A DNA stretch of 64,000 nucleotides, taken from contig NZ_VSLZ01000001.1 of assembly GCF_010747475.1 (NCBI RefSeq), positions 186,001 to 250,000 of the forward strand, in the 5' to 3' direction. The position numbers were made by a program, and so were the translations under genes. This DNA is from Halorussus sp. MSC15.2 (GTDB taxonomy: Archaea; Halobacteriota; Halobacteria; Halobacteriales; Haladaptataceae). Position 1 is the stretch's first letter. The number at the start of each line of letters is the position of its first letter. The notes under the pieces were generated by a model. It was not told where the DNA came from, made no database searches, and saw only the letters and a list, made by a program, of their open reading frames with translations. Of this stretch, positions 26,364 through 35,962 are shown in pieces.

Positions 26364-27144
26364 CGTCCTCACCTCGCTCGGGTGCCGTGGTGGCGAGATT
26401 CTCCGCTCTCTCCTTGGCCGCCTCGTCGTCGCCGTAGTAAATCTGGTCCACGACGTCCATCGTGAGGTCCTCGCGGTCGCCGTCGAAGATGAGTTCGCCG
26501 TCTCGGACGCCGAGGAATCGGTCGCCGAACTCGCGGGCGATGTTGACTTGGTGGAGGCTGGCGACGGTCGTCAGGTTGCGCTCTTTGGCCGCCTCCTTCA
26601 TGTACCGCATCACGTCCTTCGCGGCCTTCGGGTCGAGACTCGACACCGGTTCGTCGGCGAGCAGCAGGTCGGGGTCCTGCACCAGCGCCCGGGCGATGCC
26701 GACGCGCTGTTTCTGCCCGCCGCTCATCGACCCGGCGCGCTGTCCGGCCTCGTCGAGCAGGCCGACCGTGTCCAGCGCCTCCAGTGCGGCGCGTTTGTCC
26801 TCGTCCGGGTACATGGTGAGCGCGCTCTGTGCGAAGTTCGACCGGGAGAGCGCGCCGGTGAGCGCGTTTCTGAACGCGCTCATGCTCTCGATGAGGTAGT
26901 GCATCTGGAAGACCATGCCGACCTCGCTCCGCTCCCCGCCGACCGGTTTCTCGTTGATGATGACCTCGCCCTCGGTTGGTTGTGTCAATCCGTTGAGGAC
27001 GCGTAGCATGGTGGACTTGCCCGCCCCCGACGGACCGAGGAGAACCACGAACTCGCCTTCGGGAATCTCGAAGCTGATGTCCTCCAAGGCGACCGTGTCC
27101 CTCCCGTAGACCTTAGTTACGTTATCGAGTGAGACTGCTGGCAT
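26356..27144 (-). CDS. phnC: Phosphonate-type ABC transporter ATPase
   Basis: This encodes 262 residues. Walker A is GPSGAGKST, the ABC signature is MSGGQKQRVGIARALV, Walker B is LLLADEPVSSLD, and the H-loop is VASLHQV. The MHYLIESMSAFRNALTG segment is typical of PhnC. It energises transport with PhnE and PhnD. The gene lies between phnD and phnE and overlaps phnE. Confidence 0.95.
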   Translation of the reverse strand: MPAVSLDNVTKVYGRDTVALEDISFEIPEGEFVVLLGPSGAGKSTMLRVLNGLTQPTEGEVIINEKPVGGERSEVGMVFQMHYLIESMSAFRNALTGALSRSNFAQSALTMYPDEDKRAALEALDTVGLLDEAGQRAGSMSGGQKQRVGIARALVQDPDLLLADEPVSSLDPKAAKDVMRYMKEAAKERNLTTVASLHQVNIAREFGDRFLGVRDGELIFDGDREDLTMDVVDQIYYGDDEAAKERAENLATTAPERGEDDE

Positions 27145-27185
27145 CGGTGAAAAAACGAGTGTAACGGTTTATTTATCTATTTATT

Positions 27186-28208
27186 TCAGGACGTTTTGAA
27201 GTAGTCCGTGCCGACGCCGAGTTCTTTGGCGGCGTCGATGACCGGCTGATACTTGTCGGAACTGACCTTCCGAACGCCGTTGAACCAGAGGTCGTCGTCG
27301 GTGTCCTTCTTGCCGTCCTTTCCGAGGTAAATCTTGTCGGGAGCACTCGTGAAGGCCTCGACGAGCGCCGTCTTCTCTTCCTCGGTCAGCTTGGGACTCA
27401 CGACGATGGGCGCGCGGGGCAGGCCCGTGTGCTCCTTGATGATGGTCGCGTTCTTGTCGAAGTTGTCCTGTAGGCCGGGGACGAACCCGCCGACTCCGGC
27501 GAAGTCGGCCTGTCCGTTCTTGAGCGTCTCGTACGCGCCGGTGTGGCTGGAGAAGTTCGGCGTGAACGAGGCGTTACTGCCGCCGCCCTCGGGCAGGTCG
27601 CCGATGTTGATACCGGCCTTCTTCAGGTCGTACAGCGGGAACAGACAGCCACTCGCCGAGAGTCGGTCGGCGAACGCGATGGTCGTGTCGTTGTTCTCGA
27701 CGTACGTCTTCATCTCGTCGAGGTTGCTCACGTCCACCTCGTCGGCCGCGACGATGATGCTCTTGTACTCCCAGCTACCGTACCCCTTCCGCTGGAGCGC
27801 GATTTCGGCCTTTCCCGCCTCGACGCCCAGCGCGGCCGAGAACGGACCGGTCTCGGCCATGTCCGACGTGCCAGCGCCAAGCGCCTGAATGACGGCGCTG
27901 TAGTTGTTCGCCAACTTGAGTTTCGCGGGGACGTCGAACTCGTTCTGGAGGTGCTCCTTGATGGGCTGATACTGCGCTTGGAGTCGTTCCTGAGCGACGG
28001 CCGGAGAGACGTTGAAGTTAACCTCGCCGTTCTGGAAGTCCAGCTTCGCTTCCGTGGTCGTCTCCGTCGCGTCGCTCTCGCCACCCTCGGTGGTGTCCGA
28101 GGCGGTCGTGGTGGTCCCTTCGTCCGAGCCGCCACCACCCATACAACCCGCGAGTCCAACTGTCCCGATTACGCCAGTCGTCTTGAGGAATTTTCGTCGG
28201 TTTGCCAT
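27186..28208 (-). CDS. phnD: Phosphonate-type ABC transporter substrate-binding lipoprotein
   Basis: This encodes 340 residues. A Tat signal with lipobox (NRRKFLKTTGVIGTVGLAGC) is followed by a Gly/Ser/Thr-rich linker. The binding domain shows FADRLSASGCLFPLYDLKKA and SFTPNFSSHTGAYETLKNG, landmarks of the PhnD/phosphate-phosphonate binding family. It is the first gene of the operon. TATA-like GTATATAGC at about 28262-28270 serves the minus strand, leaving a leader of about 30 nt. Confidence 0.94.
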   Translation of the reverse strand: MANRRKFLKTTGVIGTVGLAGCMGGGGSDEGTTTTASDTTEGGESDATETTTEAKLDFQNGEVNFNVSPAVAQERLQAQYQPIKEHLQNEFDVPAKLKLANNYSAVIQALGAGTSDMAETGPFSAALGVEAGKAEIALQRKGYGSWEYKSIIVAADEVDVSNLDEMKTYVENNDTTIAFADRLSASGCLFPLYDLKKAGINIGDLPEGGGSNASFTPNFSSHTGAYETLKNGQADFAGVGGFVPGLQDNFDKNATIIKEHTGLPRAPIVVSPKLTEEEKTALVEAFTSAPDKIYLGKDGKKDTDDDLWFNGVRKVSSDKYQPVIDAAKELGVGTDYFKTS

Positions 28209-28406
28209 GACCGAATCGTATTATTCGTCAGACACACGTCGGTTAAGTCTTCCTATTTTTGCTATATACTTCACCTCCATTCGGGCCGTAGAAAGGCGAC
28301 AGATGGCTAAATCGTCCCAATCGTCGGCAACCGAACGCCGCGCGCGGTCGAGGGAGTTCCTGCCACAAGGGAAAGCGACTTGCCTGCGCCAGCCCCACGT
28401 TCGAAT

Positions 28407-29071
28407 ATGAGTAGTCAGCGTACGCGCACGCAGGAGCGCGGAGACGCGGCGTCGGTCGTCGTCGTCGATTACGGACTCGGCAACCTGCGGAGCGTCACCC
28501 GCGGACTGGAGCGGGCGGGCGCGGACGTCGAGACCAGCGACGACCCGGAGCGCTTCGAATCGGCAGACGGCGTCGTCCTCCCCGGCGTGGGCGCGTTCCG
28601 CGAGGGCGTCGAGAACGCCGGGCCGTACCGCGAGGCCCTCCTCGACGTCGCCGAGAGCGGGACGCCCGTGTTCGGCATCTGTCTCGGGATGCAGATGTTG
28701 CTCACGTCGAGCGAGGAGGCCGAACACGCCGGAGAAGGGGACGTCCGCGGTCTCGACCTGATTCCCGGAACGAACGTCAGGTTCGCCGAGGGCCAGAAAG
28801 TCCCCCACATGGGCTGGAACCAACTCGACGTACAGCGCGACCACTCTCTCGTGGACGGTATCGACGGGAAGTACGCCTACTTCGTCCACTCCTACTACGC
28901 GGTGCCCGACGACGAGGACGCGGTCGTCGCGACGACCGACTACGGGCGAGCGTTCCCCGCCATCGTCGCCGACGACTCGGGCACGTCTTCGGCACTCAGT
29001 TCCACCCGGAGAAGAGCGGCGAGACCGGTCTCCGAATCCTCCGTAACTTCGTAGACATCTGCCGGGAGTAA
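28407..29071 (+). CDS. hisH: Imidazole glycerol phosphate synthase amidotransferase subunit HisH, frame broken
   Basis: The start VVVVDYGLGNLRSVTRGLERAG, the Cys site FGICLGMQMLLTSSEEAE, and GWNQLD are HisH. The frame as given continues into Arg/Ser-rich noise and stops at 29054. Inserting one base at about 28983 restores VFGTQFHPEKSGETGLRIL, with the catalytic His/Glu dyad, and the stop TAA at 29069-29071. HisH supplies ammonia to HisF in histidine synthesis. Because it is a core gene and the downstream coding is perfect, a sequencing deletion is more likely than a mutation. The start is ATG 28407; the gene diverges from phnD. Confidence 0.9.
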
Positions 29072-29111
29072 CGCCCGCCGTCTCCCTCCGACTCGGACTC
29101 GCTTTCCAGCG

Positions 29112-29468
29112 TTACAGGAAGTCCCGGACCTCCGAGTACCACATATCGTGGTCGTCTACCTCGTCCACGCGGCGCGCGATTGCGACGGCGATGACGTGCC
29201 AACAGAGGTCGGTCGGGTCCTCGGGGTCGAGGTTGTATTCGCTGTCCCGACAGCCACAGCCGCGACCCTCAACGATGTACTCGTCGTCGTGACCGACGAC
29301 GACCGTGAAGTCCCGGTACTCTTTGATTCGGCCCTCCGAGACGGCCTCGATGGCCTGCGCGCCCCTGTCGTCGTGGACCGACAGGATGTGGTTGGTCACG
29401 CCGGGCGTGAGTTCGCCCGCCGCTTCGAGGTCCTCTTGCCACTCCTCGACCTCGTTCACGAGTACCAC
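29112..29468 (-). CDS. SWIM zinc-finger protein (5' end uncertain)
   Basis: The SWIM-type zinc motif is [21 protein letters not shown] (C-x-C ... C-x-H). It lies within [22 protein letters not shown] and ends [12 protein letters not shown], a conserved haloarchaeal pattern. From GTG 29468 the product is 118 residues. The frame remains open upstream and reads plausible protein ([18 protein letters not shown]) but no start codon is found before a stop, so the true N terminus may be further upstream or disrupted. SWIM domains bind DNA or protein; the role is unknown. Confidence 0.75.
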   Translation of the reverse strand: MVLVNEVEEWQEDLEAAGELTPGVTNHILSVHDDRGAQAIEAVSEGRIKEYRDFTVVVGHDDEYIVEGRGCGCRDSEYNLDPEDPTDLCWHVIAVAIARRVDEVDDHDMWYSEVRDFL

Positions 29469-29850
29469 CGCCTCCGGGCAGCGACGGGCGGCGAGGAGCG
29501 TCGGGTGGCGTCGGCCGGGAACACGCCAGAGGGGTTTGGAGGGCGGGCCTAAACAGGTTCCGGTCGCGCGGTCGTCCGGAGTCGGGCGGGGACCGCCAGT
29601 CTACCCGAGGGAGGGCCGAACCGGAGCGGCCACCGGGAGAACTAGTGACTGCACCGCGAGCGACCGAAGGGAGCGAGCGGCTTTTTGGTCTCTTCGTGAA
29701 CGACGCGAACGAAGGCTCGTCAGAGCTTGTCTCTGCCGGTGCAGATTTTTCGAGGAGGGTGCCCACAGCGCCGCAGGCGCGAGGACACCCGACGAGAAAA
29801 AGGTGGTTCTGCATCGGTTGGCTTTTCGCCGGGGAGCGACGAGTGGCGGT
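29469..29850. other. Intergenic region between SWIM gene and trm1
   Basis: About 380 nt. Its left part (29469-29560) reads as possible upstream extension of the SWIM protein on the minus strand. The middle and right (29645-29800) hold a palindromic element and T/A-runs. Promoter elements for trm1 should lie in the last 60 nt, but no clear TATA box is seen. Confidence 0.55.
29645..29800. repeat. Palindromic repeat element with paired arms
   Basis: The arms CTGCACCG (29649-29656) and CGGTGCAG (29737-29744) are perfect complements. A second stem-loop follows, GGGTGCCC ... CGCC-GCA-GGCG ... GGACACCC (about 29757-29790). The region contains GAGCGACCG and GGAGCGAGCGGCTTTTT, and shares ACCGCGAGCGACCG with the hairpin at 17584-17597. 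Probably a small dispersed haloarchaeal repeat. Confidence 0.55.
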
Positions 29851-30960
29851 ATGCGCGTCAGCGAAGGCGGAGTCGAGGTCGAGGTCCCCGAACAGGCCGA
29901 CGAGGGAATCGGCGACGAGGTGTTCTTCAACCCGGTTCAGGAGCTGAACCGCGACCTGACCGTGGCCACGCTCCGGGCCTACCGGGACCGCGAGCAGCGC
30001 GCCGAGTACTACCTCGACGCGATGGCCGCCAGCGGCATCCGCGGCGTCCGCGCCGCCGCCGACGGCTGGAACGCCACCCTCGCGGACATCGACCCCGACG
30101 CCGTCGAACTCTGCGAGCGGAATCTGGAACGCAACGACCTCGACGGCGAAGTCGTCCAGCGCGACGCCAACGCCCTGATGCACGAGGAGGTGTTCGACGT
30201 GGTGGACATCGACCCCTTCGGGACGCCGATTCCGTTCGCGGACGCCGCGTTCGCCAACACCCGCGACCTCGTCTGCGTCACTGCGACCGACACCGCACCG
30301 CTCTGCGGGGCGCACTTCCACAGCGGCGTCCGGAAGTACGGCGCGGTCCCGCGAAACACCGACTACCACGCCGAGATGGGCGTCCGCGTCCTGCTGTCGG
30401 CGATGGCCCGGACCGCCGCGCGCTACGACGCGGGCGTGACGCCGATTCTCACCCACGCCACGAGCCACTACGTCCGGACCTACCTCGAACTCGACCACAG
30501 CGCCAGCGACGCCAACGCCGCCATCGACGAGTTGGGCCACGTCTACCACTGCGAGGACTGCCTCTACCGCGAGCACGAGTTCGGTCTCCTCGCCGACCCC
30601 ATCGAGACGTGCCCGGAGTGCGGAAGCGAGCGCACGCTGACGGCCGGGCCGCTGTGGCTCGGTCCGACCCACGACGCCGACTTCGTCGCCGCGGTCCGCG
30701 AGGAGTTGGACGACTCGATGGGGACCGAGAGCAAGGTCGAGCGCCTGCTCGACACCCTCGAAGGTGAACTCCACGAACCGACCCACTACGACCAGCACCG
30801 CCTCTGCAAGGAGTGGGGCCGGGCGGCCCCGGCCATGGACGAGTTCCTCGGCGACCTCCGGGACGCGGGCTACGAGACGTCCCGGACTCACTACGGCGGA
30901 ACCACGTTCAAGACGCCGGCGACCGTCGAAGCGATACGCGAGGCGACACGCGAGTCGTAA
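29851..30960 (+). CDS. trm1: tRNA (guanine(26)-N(2))-dimethyltransferase Trm1
   Basis: This encodes 369 residues. It has [36 protein letters not shown] (SAM site), [11 protein letters not shown] (catalytic DPFG), and a zinc-binding region [10 protein letters not shown] ... CPECGSER, then the C-terminal [12 protein letters not shown] domain. It makes dimethylguanosine at position 26 of tRNA. Full length; ATG 29851 fits the family start. Confidence 0.96.
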   Translation: MRVSEGGVEVEVPEQADEGIGDEVFFNPVQELNRDLTVATLRAYRDREQRAEYYLDAMAASGIRGVRAAADGWNATLADIDPDAVELCERNLERNDLDGEVVQRDANALMHEEVFDVVDIDPFGTPIPFADAAFANTRDLVCVTATDTAPLCGAHFHSGVRKYGAVPRNTDYHAEMGVRVLLSAMARTAARYDAGVTPILTHATSHYVRTYLELDHSASDANAAIDELGHVYHCEDCLYREHEFGLLADPIETCPECGSERTLTAGPLWLGPTHDADFVAAVREELDDSMGTESKVERLLDTLEGELHEPTHYDQHRLCKEWGRAAPAMDEFLGDLRDAGYETSRTHYGGTTFKTPATVEAIREATRES

Positions 30961-31023
30961 CTCCGCGTTTCCGAACCGAATACCCGGCGTATTGCCAATG
31001 AATATTTGTATCTCGTTGGCGAA

Positions 31024-32274
31024 ATGAGTCGCGTGCCCAGTCTCGGAAACGCTCTGAACGCCGGTCGCTCGGTCATCGAGGAGGCGCGCGCGCAGGAGAT
31101 TACCTTCTTGGCGGCGAGTACCGCCTACTACTCGTTCGTCTCGCTCATCCCCCTGCTACTGCTGGCCTTCATCGTCGTCTCGTTCGTGGCCGGCGACCAG
31201 TTCGCGACGCAGGTCGTCAATCAGGCGTCGGGACTGCTGACGGCGACGGGGCAGTCGGAGCTACGGCAGTTCATCACCGACCCGACCGGACGCGGCGGGA
31301 CGACCATAATCGGTCTCGTGGTGCTGATTTGGAGCGCAATCAAGGTGTTCCGGGGCTTCGACGAGGCGTTCTCGGCCATCTACACGACCGACGCCAAGAC
31401 GGGAATCGCGGACCAAGTCAAGGACGCTCTTCTCGTGCTGGCCGCCATCGGGGTCGGTGTCGTCATCCTCGTGCTGGCGGGCGCGGCGACCGCGCTGTTC
31501 CCGCAGTTCCCGTTCGTCGGCGTCGTGGCGACGGTCGTCCAGTTGGTGGCGCTGGTGCCGGTGTTCCTCCCGGTGTACGTCGTCTTCCCCGACGCAGACG
31601 TGTCGATTCGGGAGGCGCTCCCCGGGGCCGTGCTGGCGACGGTCGGGTGGACGATACTGCAGGTGCTGTTCCGCGTCTACGCGGCGGCCTCTTCGACCGG
31701 CCCCTCCCAGTTTCTCGGGACCGCTCTCCTGCTGGTGACGTGGCTGTACTTCGCCAGCATTCTGGTGTTGCTCGGCGGCGTCGTCAACGTCGTCCTCGCC
31801 AATCGCGGAAGCTACGCCGAGCGAACCAAAGACCCGGAGGAACGGCGCATCGAACGCAAGCAGGAACTACTCTCCCAATACATGACCGACGACGACGAAT
31901 CCGCTCCCGACATCGTGGAACTCCGCGACGAGTTGCGGGAGTTGCGAGCAGACGTGGAATCGTTCGAAGAGGACATCGAATCGCGCACGGTCGAGAAGCC
32001 GGAAGTCGAGTCCGAACTGAAGCAGTACGTCCGCAAGCGACTGCGCCGGGGCCACGCCCGCGGTTGGGGGCCGTATCTCGTGTTGCTGTACGGGACGCTC
32101 ATGACTCTCGGCGCGTTCTTCTGGCTGGAGGAGTTCTGGGCCATCTTCGCCATGGGCGTCGTCTGGCTCTCGACGCTCGGACTCTACGCGCTGATGGTGA
32201 TGCTCGGGTTCGGCGTCGGCGTGCTGACCCTCCCCAGTCGCATCAGCGACCGTATCGGCAACTTCCGGTCGTAG
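31024..32274 (+). CDS. YihY/BrkB-family membrane protein
   Basis: About 416 residues from ATG 31024. The membrane core ITFLAASTAYYSFVSLIPLL, WSAIKVFRGFDEAFSAIY and further helices is the YihY fold. A coiled coil (ELRDELRELRADVESFEED) follows, then an Arg-rich amphipathic stretch (QYVRKRLRRGHARGWGPY) and two extra C-terminal helices. It is a paralogue of the gene at 2137-3386, which has a shorter coiled-coil tail. An in-frame TTG at 31006 is less likely. The last nine codons plus stop are the first unit of a tandem repeat. Confidence 0.88.
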   Translation: MSRVPSLGNALNAGRSVIEEARAQEITFLAASTAYYSFVSLIPLLLLAFIVVSFVAGDQFATQVVNQASGLLTATGQSELRQFITDPTGRGGTTIIGLVVLIWSAIKVFRGFDEAFSAIYTTDAKTGIADQVKDALLVLAAIGVGVVILVLAGAATALFPQFPFVGVVATVVQLVALVPVFLPVYVVFPDADVSIREALPGAVLATVGWTILQVLFRVYAAASSTGPSQFLGTALLLVTWLYFASILVLLGGVVNVVLANRGSYAERTKDPEERRIERKQELLSQYMTDDDESAPDIVELRDELRELRADVESFEEDIESRTVEKPEVESELKQYVRKRLRRGHARGWGPYLVLLYGTLMTLGAFFWLEEFWAIFAMGVVWLSTLGLYALMVMLGFGVGVLTLPSRISDRIGNFRS

Positions 32275-32404
32275 GCCGTCTCGACACCCTCCGGTCGTAG
32301 ACCGTATCGATACCTTCCAGTCGGTGACCGCATCGATACCTTCCGGTCGGTGACCGCATCGATACCTTCCGGTCGGAGACAGTATCGGTAACACTCGGTC
32401 GAAA
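32248..32404 (+). repeat. Tandem array of 26-bp units starting inside a stop-codon region
   Basis: Six units are visible: 32248-32274 (27 bp, includes the end and TAG stop of the YihY gene), 32275-32300, 32301-32326, 32327-32352, 32353-32378 and 32379-32404 (26 bp each). The consensus is close to ACCGYATCGATACCTTCCGGTCGGTG. Units 4 and 5 differ at one base; the ends are more diverged. The unit length is not a multiple of three. Confidence 0.9.
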
Positions 32405-32436
32405 GGTATACCTGCCGCCGGTCTTACCCCCAGTCG

Positions 32437-33264
32437 ATGACCGGTCGCAGCATCGGCGTCGCGGTCGCGTTCGACCGTCACCTCCCGCCGGCGGTCCGCG
32501 AACTGTTCGGCCTGCTCACGAACGTCGGCGACGTCGGCGTCTTGCTCGCCGCGGTCGCACTGTGCTACTGGTTCGGCGACCGACGACGCGGGGCGGTCGC
32601 GCTCGCGGGCGTCCTCGGCGCGTCCTCGCTGACGCTCGCGCTGAAGGGTCTCTTCGCGCTCCCGCGCCCACCGGCGACCCTCCGCGTCGCTCGCGCGACC
32701 GGCTACGGCTTTCCGAGCGGTCACGCCCTCTCCGCGACGGTGGCGTTCGCTCTCCTCGCGCTCGCTCTCGACCGACGTACTCGACGCAGTCGCACGGCGG
32801 TCGCCGCGGTCGTAGTCGCGGTCGTCTCCCTCTCCCGGGTCGTCATCGGGGTCCACTACGCCGTGGACGTGGTCGTCGGCGTCGGCGTGGGACTCGCGTA
32901 CGTGGCGGCGCTCGTCGGCGTCAGCGACTGGCGACCGAGACGGGCCTTCGCCGTCGCGGGCGTCTTCGCGGCGGCCGCGCTTCTGACGAACGGACTCACG
33001 CCGGACGCGACCGCTGCGCTCGCGGGCGTCCTCGGTGCGGGCGCGGCGTGGACGGTGTTCGAGATACCGTCGGAGGCGTCGGTACGACCGCTCGCCGCGT
33101 TCGCAGGACTCGCCGTACTGGGTGCGCTCGGCTACGCCGGGAACGCGCTCGAACTGTCGCTCCCGGCACTCTTCGGCCTGAATCTGCTAGTTCCCGCGGG
33201 AATCGTGGCGCTCCCGCTGGCGGTCGAGCGCGTGCGAAAAGAGGAGTCGGCGACAGTGACCTGA
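32437..33264 (+). CDS. PAP2-family membrane phosphatase
   Basis: This encodes 275 residues with multiple helices. The three acid phosphatase motifs are KGLFALPRPP, FPSGHALS and SRVVIGVHYAVDV, with the catalytic His residues in the second and third. Such enzymes remove phosphate from lipid phosphates or isoprenyl pyrophosphates at the outer face of the membrane. The C-terminal half contains extra helices of unknown role. Confidence 0.92.
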   Translation: MTGRSIGVAVAFDRHLPPAVRELFGLLTNVGDVGVLLAAVALCYWFGDRRRGAVALAGVLGASSLTLALKGLFALPRPPATLRVARATGYGFPSGHALSATVAFALLALALDRRTRRSRTAVAAVVVAVVSLSRVVIGVHYAVDVVVGVGVGLAYVAALVGVSDWRPRRAFAVAGVFAAAALLTNGLTPDATAALAGVLGAGAAWTVFEIPSEASVRPLAAFAGLAVLGALGYAGNALELSLPALFGLNLLVPAGIVALPLAVERVRKEESATVT

Positions 33265-33278
33265 ACTGGGAGGCCGAC

Positions 33279-34661
33279 TCAGAACTTCTCGAGGTACTTC
33301 TCTTTCTCCCACGCCGAGACGTGGGTCTTGTAGTCGGCGTAGTCGGCGCGCTTGGCCTCCACGAACTTCTCGGTGACGTGTTCGCCGAGGGCCTCTCGGA
33401 CGACTTCGTCCTCTTCGAGCGCGTCGATAGCCCTGTCGAGGCTACCGGGGAGCGTGGTGATACCGTACTCGTCGAGTTTGGCGTCGTCGAACTCGTAGAT
33501 GTCCTCGCGGACCGGGTCGCCGGGGTCGGCGTCGTTCTCGATGCCTTCGAGTCCGGCCTTGATGACCACGGCGAGCGCGAGGTAGGGATTACACGACGGG
33601 TCGGGACTCCGAATCTCGAACCGGGAACTCGCGCCCGCGGCGTCCGGGACGCGGATGAGCGCCGAGCGGTTCACGTCGCTCCACGCGACGTAGACGGGTG
33701 CCTCGTAACCGGGGACGAGGCGCTTGTAGGAGTTGACCGTCGGGTTCGTGACGGCGGTGAACGCCTCCGCGTGGTTCAGGACGCCGCCCATGAACTTGTA
33801 GGCGGTCTCGCTCAGGTTGAACTCGTCGTCCTCGTCGGCGAAGGCGTTGCCCTCGTCGTCGAAGAGGCTGATGTGGCTGTGCATGCCCGACCCGTTGATG
33901 GCGCTGATGGGCTTGGGCATGAACGTGGCGTGGATGTCGTTCTGCTCGGCGACGGCGCGGACGACCGCGCGGAAGGTCGCGATGTTGTCCGCGGCCGACA
34001 GCGCGTCGTCGTACTTGAAGTTAATCTCGTGCTGGCCGTCGGCCACCTCGTGGTGGCTGGCCTCGACCTCGAAGCCCATCTGCTCCAGCGTGAAGATGAT
34101 TTCGCGGCGCACGTCGCTCGCGAGGTCCTTCGGCGCGAGGTCGAAGTAGCCGCCCGAGTCGTGGGGAACGGTCGTCGCCCGGCCGTCCTCGTCCTTCTGG
34201 AACAGGAAGAACTCGGGTTCCGGACCGATGCTGACCGAGTAGCCCATCTCCTCGGCCTCCGCGAGGACGCTCTTGAGTACCTGACGCGGGCCGCCCTCGA
34301 AGGGCGTTCCGTCGGTGTTCACCACGTCGCAGATGAGTCGAGCGCTCGCGGTGTCACCGTCCGAACGCCATGGCAGGACGGCGAACGTCTCGGGGTCCGG
34401 TTCGAGACGCATGTCGCTCTCCTGAATTCGGACGAACCCCTCGATGGAGGAGCCGTCGAACCAGATTCCCTCCTCGAAGGCCTTCTCGACCTGCGAGGCC
34501 GGGACGCTGACGTTCTTGACCGTCCCCGTGATGTCCGTGAACTGGAGGCGAACGAAGTCGACGTTCTCCTCCTCGATTTGTTCGAGTACGTCTTGCTCGG
34601 CGTCCGTCAACCCCGCCTCTTTGCTGGCCGCAACTTGTCCATCCGTCATTTTTGTTGGCAT
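33279..34661 (-). CDS. glnA: Glutamine synthetase (GlnA)
   Basis: This encodes 460 residues. [25 protein letters not shown] (metal-binding Glu), [32 protein letters not shown], and RSALIRVP with [16 protein letters not shown] make type I glutamine synthetase certain. It makes glutamine from glutamate, ammonia and ATP, and is the main nitrogen-assimilation enzyme. ATG 34661 is preferred because TATA-like TTTTAATA lies about 24 nt upstream; ATG 34649 is an alternative. It is divergent from the lrp gene, a pairing known in haloarchaea. Confidence 0.97.
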   Translation of the reverse strand: MPTKMTDGQVAASKEAGLTDAEQDVLEQIEEENVDFVRLQFTDITGTVKNVSVPASQVEKAFEEGIWFDGSSIEGFVRIQESDMRLEPDPETFAVLPWRSDGDTASARLICDVVNTDGTPFEGGPRQVLKSVLAEAEEMGYSVSIGPEPEFFLFQKDEDGRATTVPHDSGGYFDLAPKDLASDVRREIIFTLEQMGFEVEASHHEVADGQHEINFKYDDALSAADNIATFRAVVRAVAEQNDIHATFMPKPISAINGSGMHSHISLFDDEGNAFADEDDEFNLSETAYKFMGGVLNHAEAFTAVTNPTVNSYKRLVPGYEAPVYVAWSDVNRSALIRVPDAAGASSRFEIRSPDPSCNPYLALAVVIKAGLEGIENDADPGDPVREDIYEFDDAKLDEYGITTLPGSLDRAIDALEEDEVVREALGEHVTEKFVEAKRADYADYKTHVSAWEKEKYLEKF

Positions 34662-34680
34662 TCTACACCACTACGTGTAC

Positions 34681-34750
34681 TATTAAAACCTTACCGATTG
34701 GCTCAATTCTGACTTTCCGGCCTAGAATTGGATATTCGTAAAATTCTAAA
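34681..34750. promoter_or_regulatory. Divergent glnA/lrp promoter with inverted repeat
   Basis: For glnA, TTTTAATA (minus strand, about 34681-34689) sits 24 nt from the start. For lrp, ATTCTAAA (34743-34750) sits 28 nt before ATG 34775. Between them CAATTCT (34704-34710) and AGAATTG (34724-34730) are perfect inverted arms spaced 13 nt, a good operator candidate for the Lrp protein encoded next door. Confidence 0.65.
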
Positions 34751-34774
34751 GGACGGGTCCCGTTTGGAAGCGTA

Positions 34775-35239
34775 ATGACGTACGAAAATCTCGACGCGAA
34801 GTTGGTGAACGCGCTATTGGGCGACGGTCGGGCCAGTCTCCGGAGTCTGGCAGAGGACCTCGACGTGTCGGTGACGACCGTCTCGAACCACCTACAGGAC
34901 CTCGAAGACGAGGGCGTCATCGACGGCTACACGCCCAAAGTGGACTACGACGCCCTCGGGTACGACGTGACCGCCATCCTCCAACTCAAGGTCGAGGGGA
35001 ACGCGCTGGAAGACGTGACAGAGAGCCTCCAGAATCACGACCAGATGATTAGCGTCTACGAGGTGACGGGCGACTACGACATCATCGCGGTCGGGAAGTT
35101 CACCGACACTGACGGGATGAATCGCGGTATCAAGACCCTGCTGAACGACCCCGATATCAAGGAGAGCAACACCAGCGTCGTCCTCAACGCCGCCAGCGAG
35201 CACGAGCAGTTCGACCTAGATATCGACGGAAGTGACTAG
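34775..35239 (+). CDS. lrp: Lrp/AsnC-family regulator, probable glnA regulator
   Basis: This encodes 154 residues. The N-terminal HTH is [22 protein letters not shown] then [21 protein letters not shown]. The C-terminal RAM ligand domain includes [18 protein letters not shown]. Lrp next to glnA is reported in haloarchaea to control glnA; here an inverted repeat lies between them. A leaderless start is likely. Confidence 0.92.
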   Translation: MTYENLDAKLVNALLGDGRASLRSLAEDLDVSVTTVSNHLQDLEDEGVIDGYTPKVDYDALGYDVTAILQLKVEGNALEDVTESLQNHDQMISVYEVTGDYDIIAVGKFTDTDGMNRGIKTLLNDPDIKESNTSVVLNAASEHEQFDLDIDGSD

Positions 35240-35308
35240 GCCACGAGACATTATTTGCTTGATTTAGGACCGATAGGCTTTCAAGCAATCGAGAGTAGGT
35301 AGTTCCTA

Positions 35309-35962
35309 ATGAGTCTCATCGCGGAGTTCTCCCTCAGGTCTTCGGAACTCGCGTTGGCCGACGCTCTCGACGAAGCCACTAACGTGACCGTCGAACTCGA
35401 ACACCAGATGGCGACCGAGTTCGACGCGCCCGTGATGATATTCTGGGCGTTCGGTGGCGACCTCGAGCGGTTGGAGGCGGGACTCGAACGCGACGAGACG
35501 GTTCTCGAAAGTGCGGTCATCGAGGAACTGGCCGGTCGGAAACTCTATCGCGTGCGACTCGACTACGACCACGTCTGTGCTATCTATCCCGTCTACCACG
35601 ACCTCGGTGCGTCGCCGATAGCCGCCACGGCGTCGGCCGACGGCTGGCAACGGCGAGTTCGATTCCCCGACCGCGATTCGGTGGTGGAGATGCGCAACAC
35701 CTGTGCCGACAAGGCCGTGGACTTCCGACTCCACCGGCTCTACACGCCGGGCGAGTCGGAACTCGAAGACGAGTTCGGTCTGAGTTCCGAACAGCGAGAC
35801 GCGCTGATAACGGCCGAGCGCGTGGGTTACTTCGAGGTTCCCCGCGAGACGGCACTGGAGGAACTGGGCGACGAACTCGACATTAGCGGCCAGTCTGCCT
35901 CCGAGCGCCTCCGCCGGGGCATCTCGAAACTCGTCTCGAACACGCTCCTGAGCGACTTCTGA
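35309..35962 (+). CDS. Bacterioopsin-activator-like HTH transcription regulator
   Basis: This encodes 217 residues. The N-terminal domain (LIAEFSLRSSELALADALDE) resembles the sensor part of haloarchaeal Bat-like regulators. The C-terminal HTH_10 motif is LSSEQRDALITAERVGYFEV followed by DISGQSASERLRRGISKLV. Family members bind DNA and often sense small molecules. AT-rich GATTTAGGACCG lies about 48 nt upstream of ATG 35309. Confidence 0.88.
   Translation: MSLIAEFSLRSSELALADALDEATNVTVELEHQMATEFDAPVMIFWAFGGDLERLEAGLERDETVLESAVIEELAGRKLYRVRLDYDHVCAIYPVYHDLGASPIAATASADGWQRRVRFPDRDSVVEMRNTCADKAVDFRLHRLYTPGESELEDEFGLSSEQRDALITAERVGYFEVPRETALEELGDELDISGQSASERLRRGISKLVSNTLLSDF

Noticed and set aside
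25365-28208. A complete phosphonate degradation operon
   Set aside because: Only transporter genes are present; no C-P lyase or other phosphonate enzymes within the window.
32562-34712. A 716-codon plus-strand frame over glnA
   Set aside because: Shadow of PAP2 and antisense to glnA; glnA is unmistakable on the other strand.
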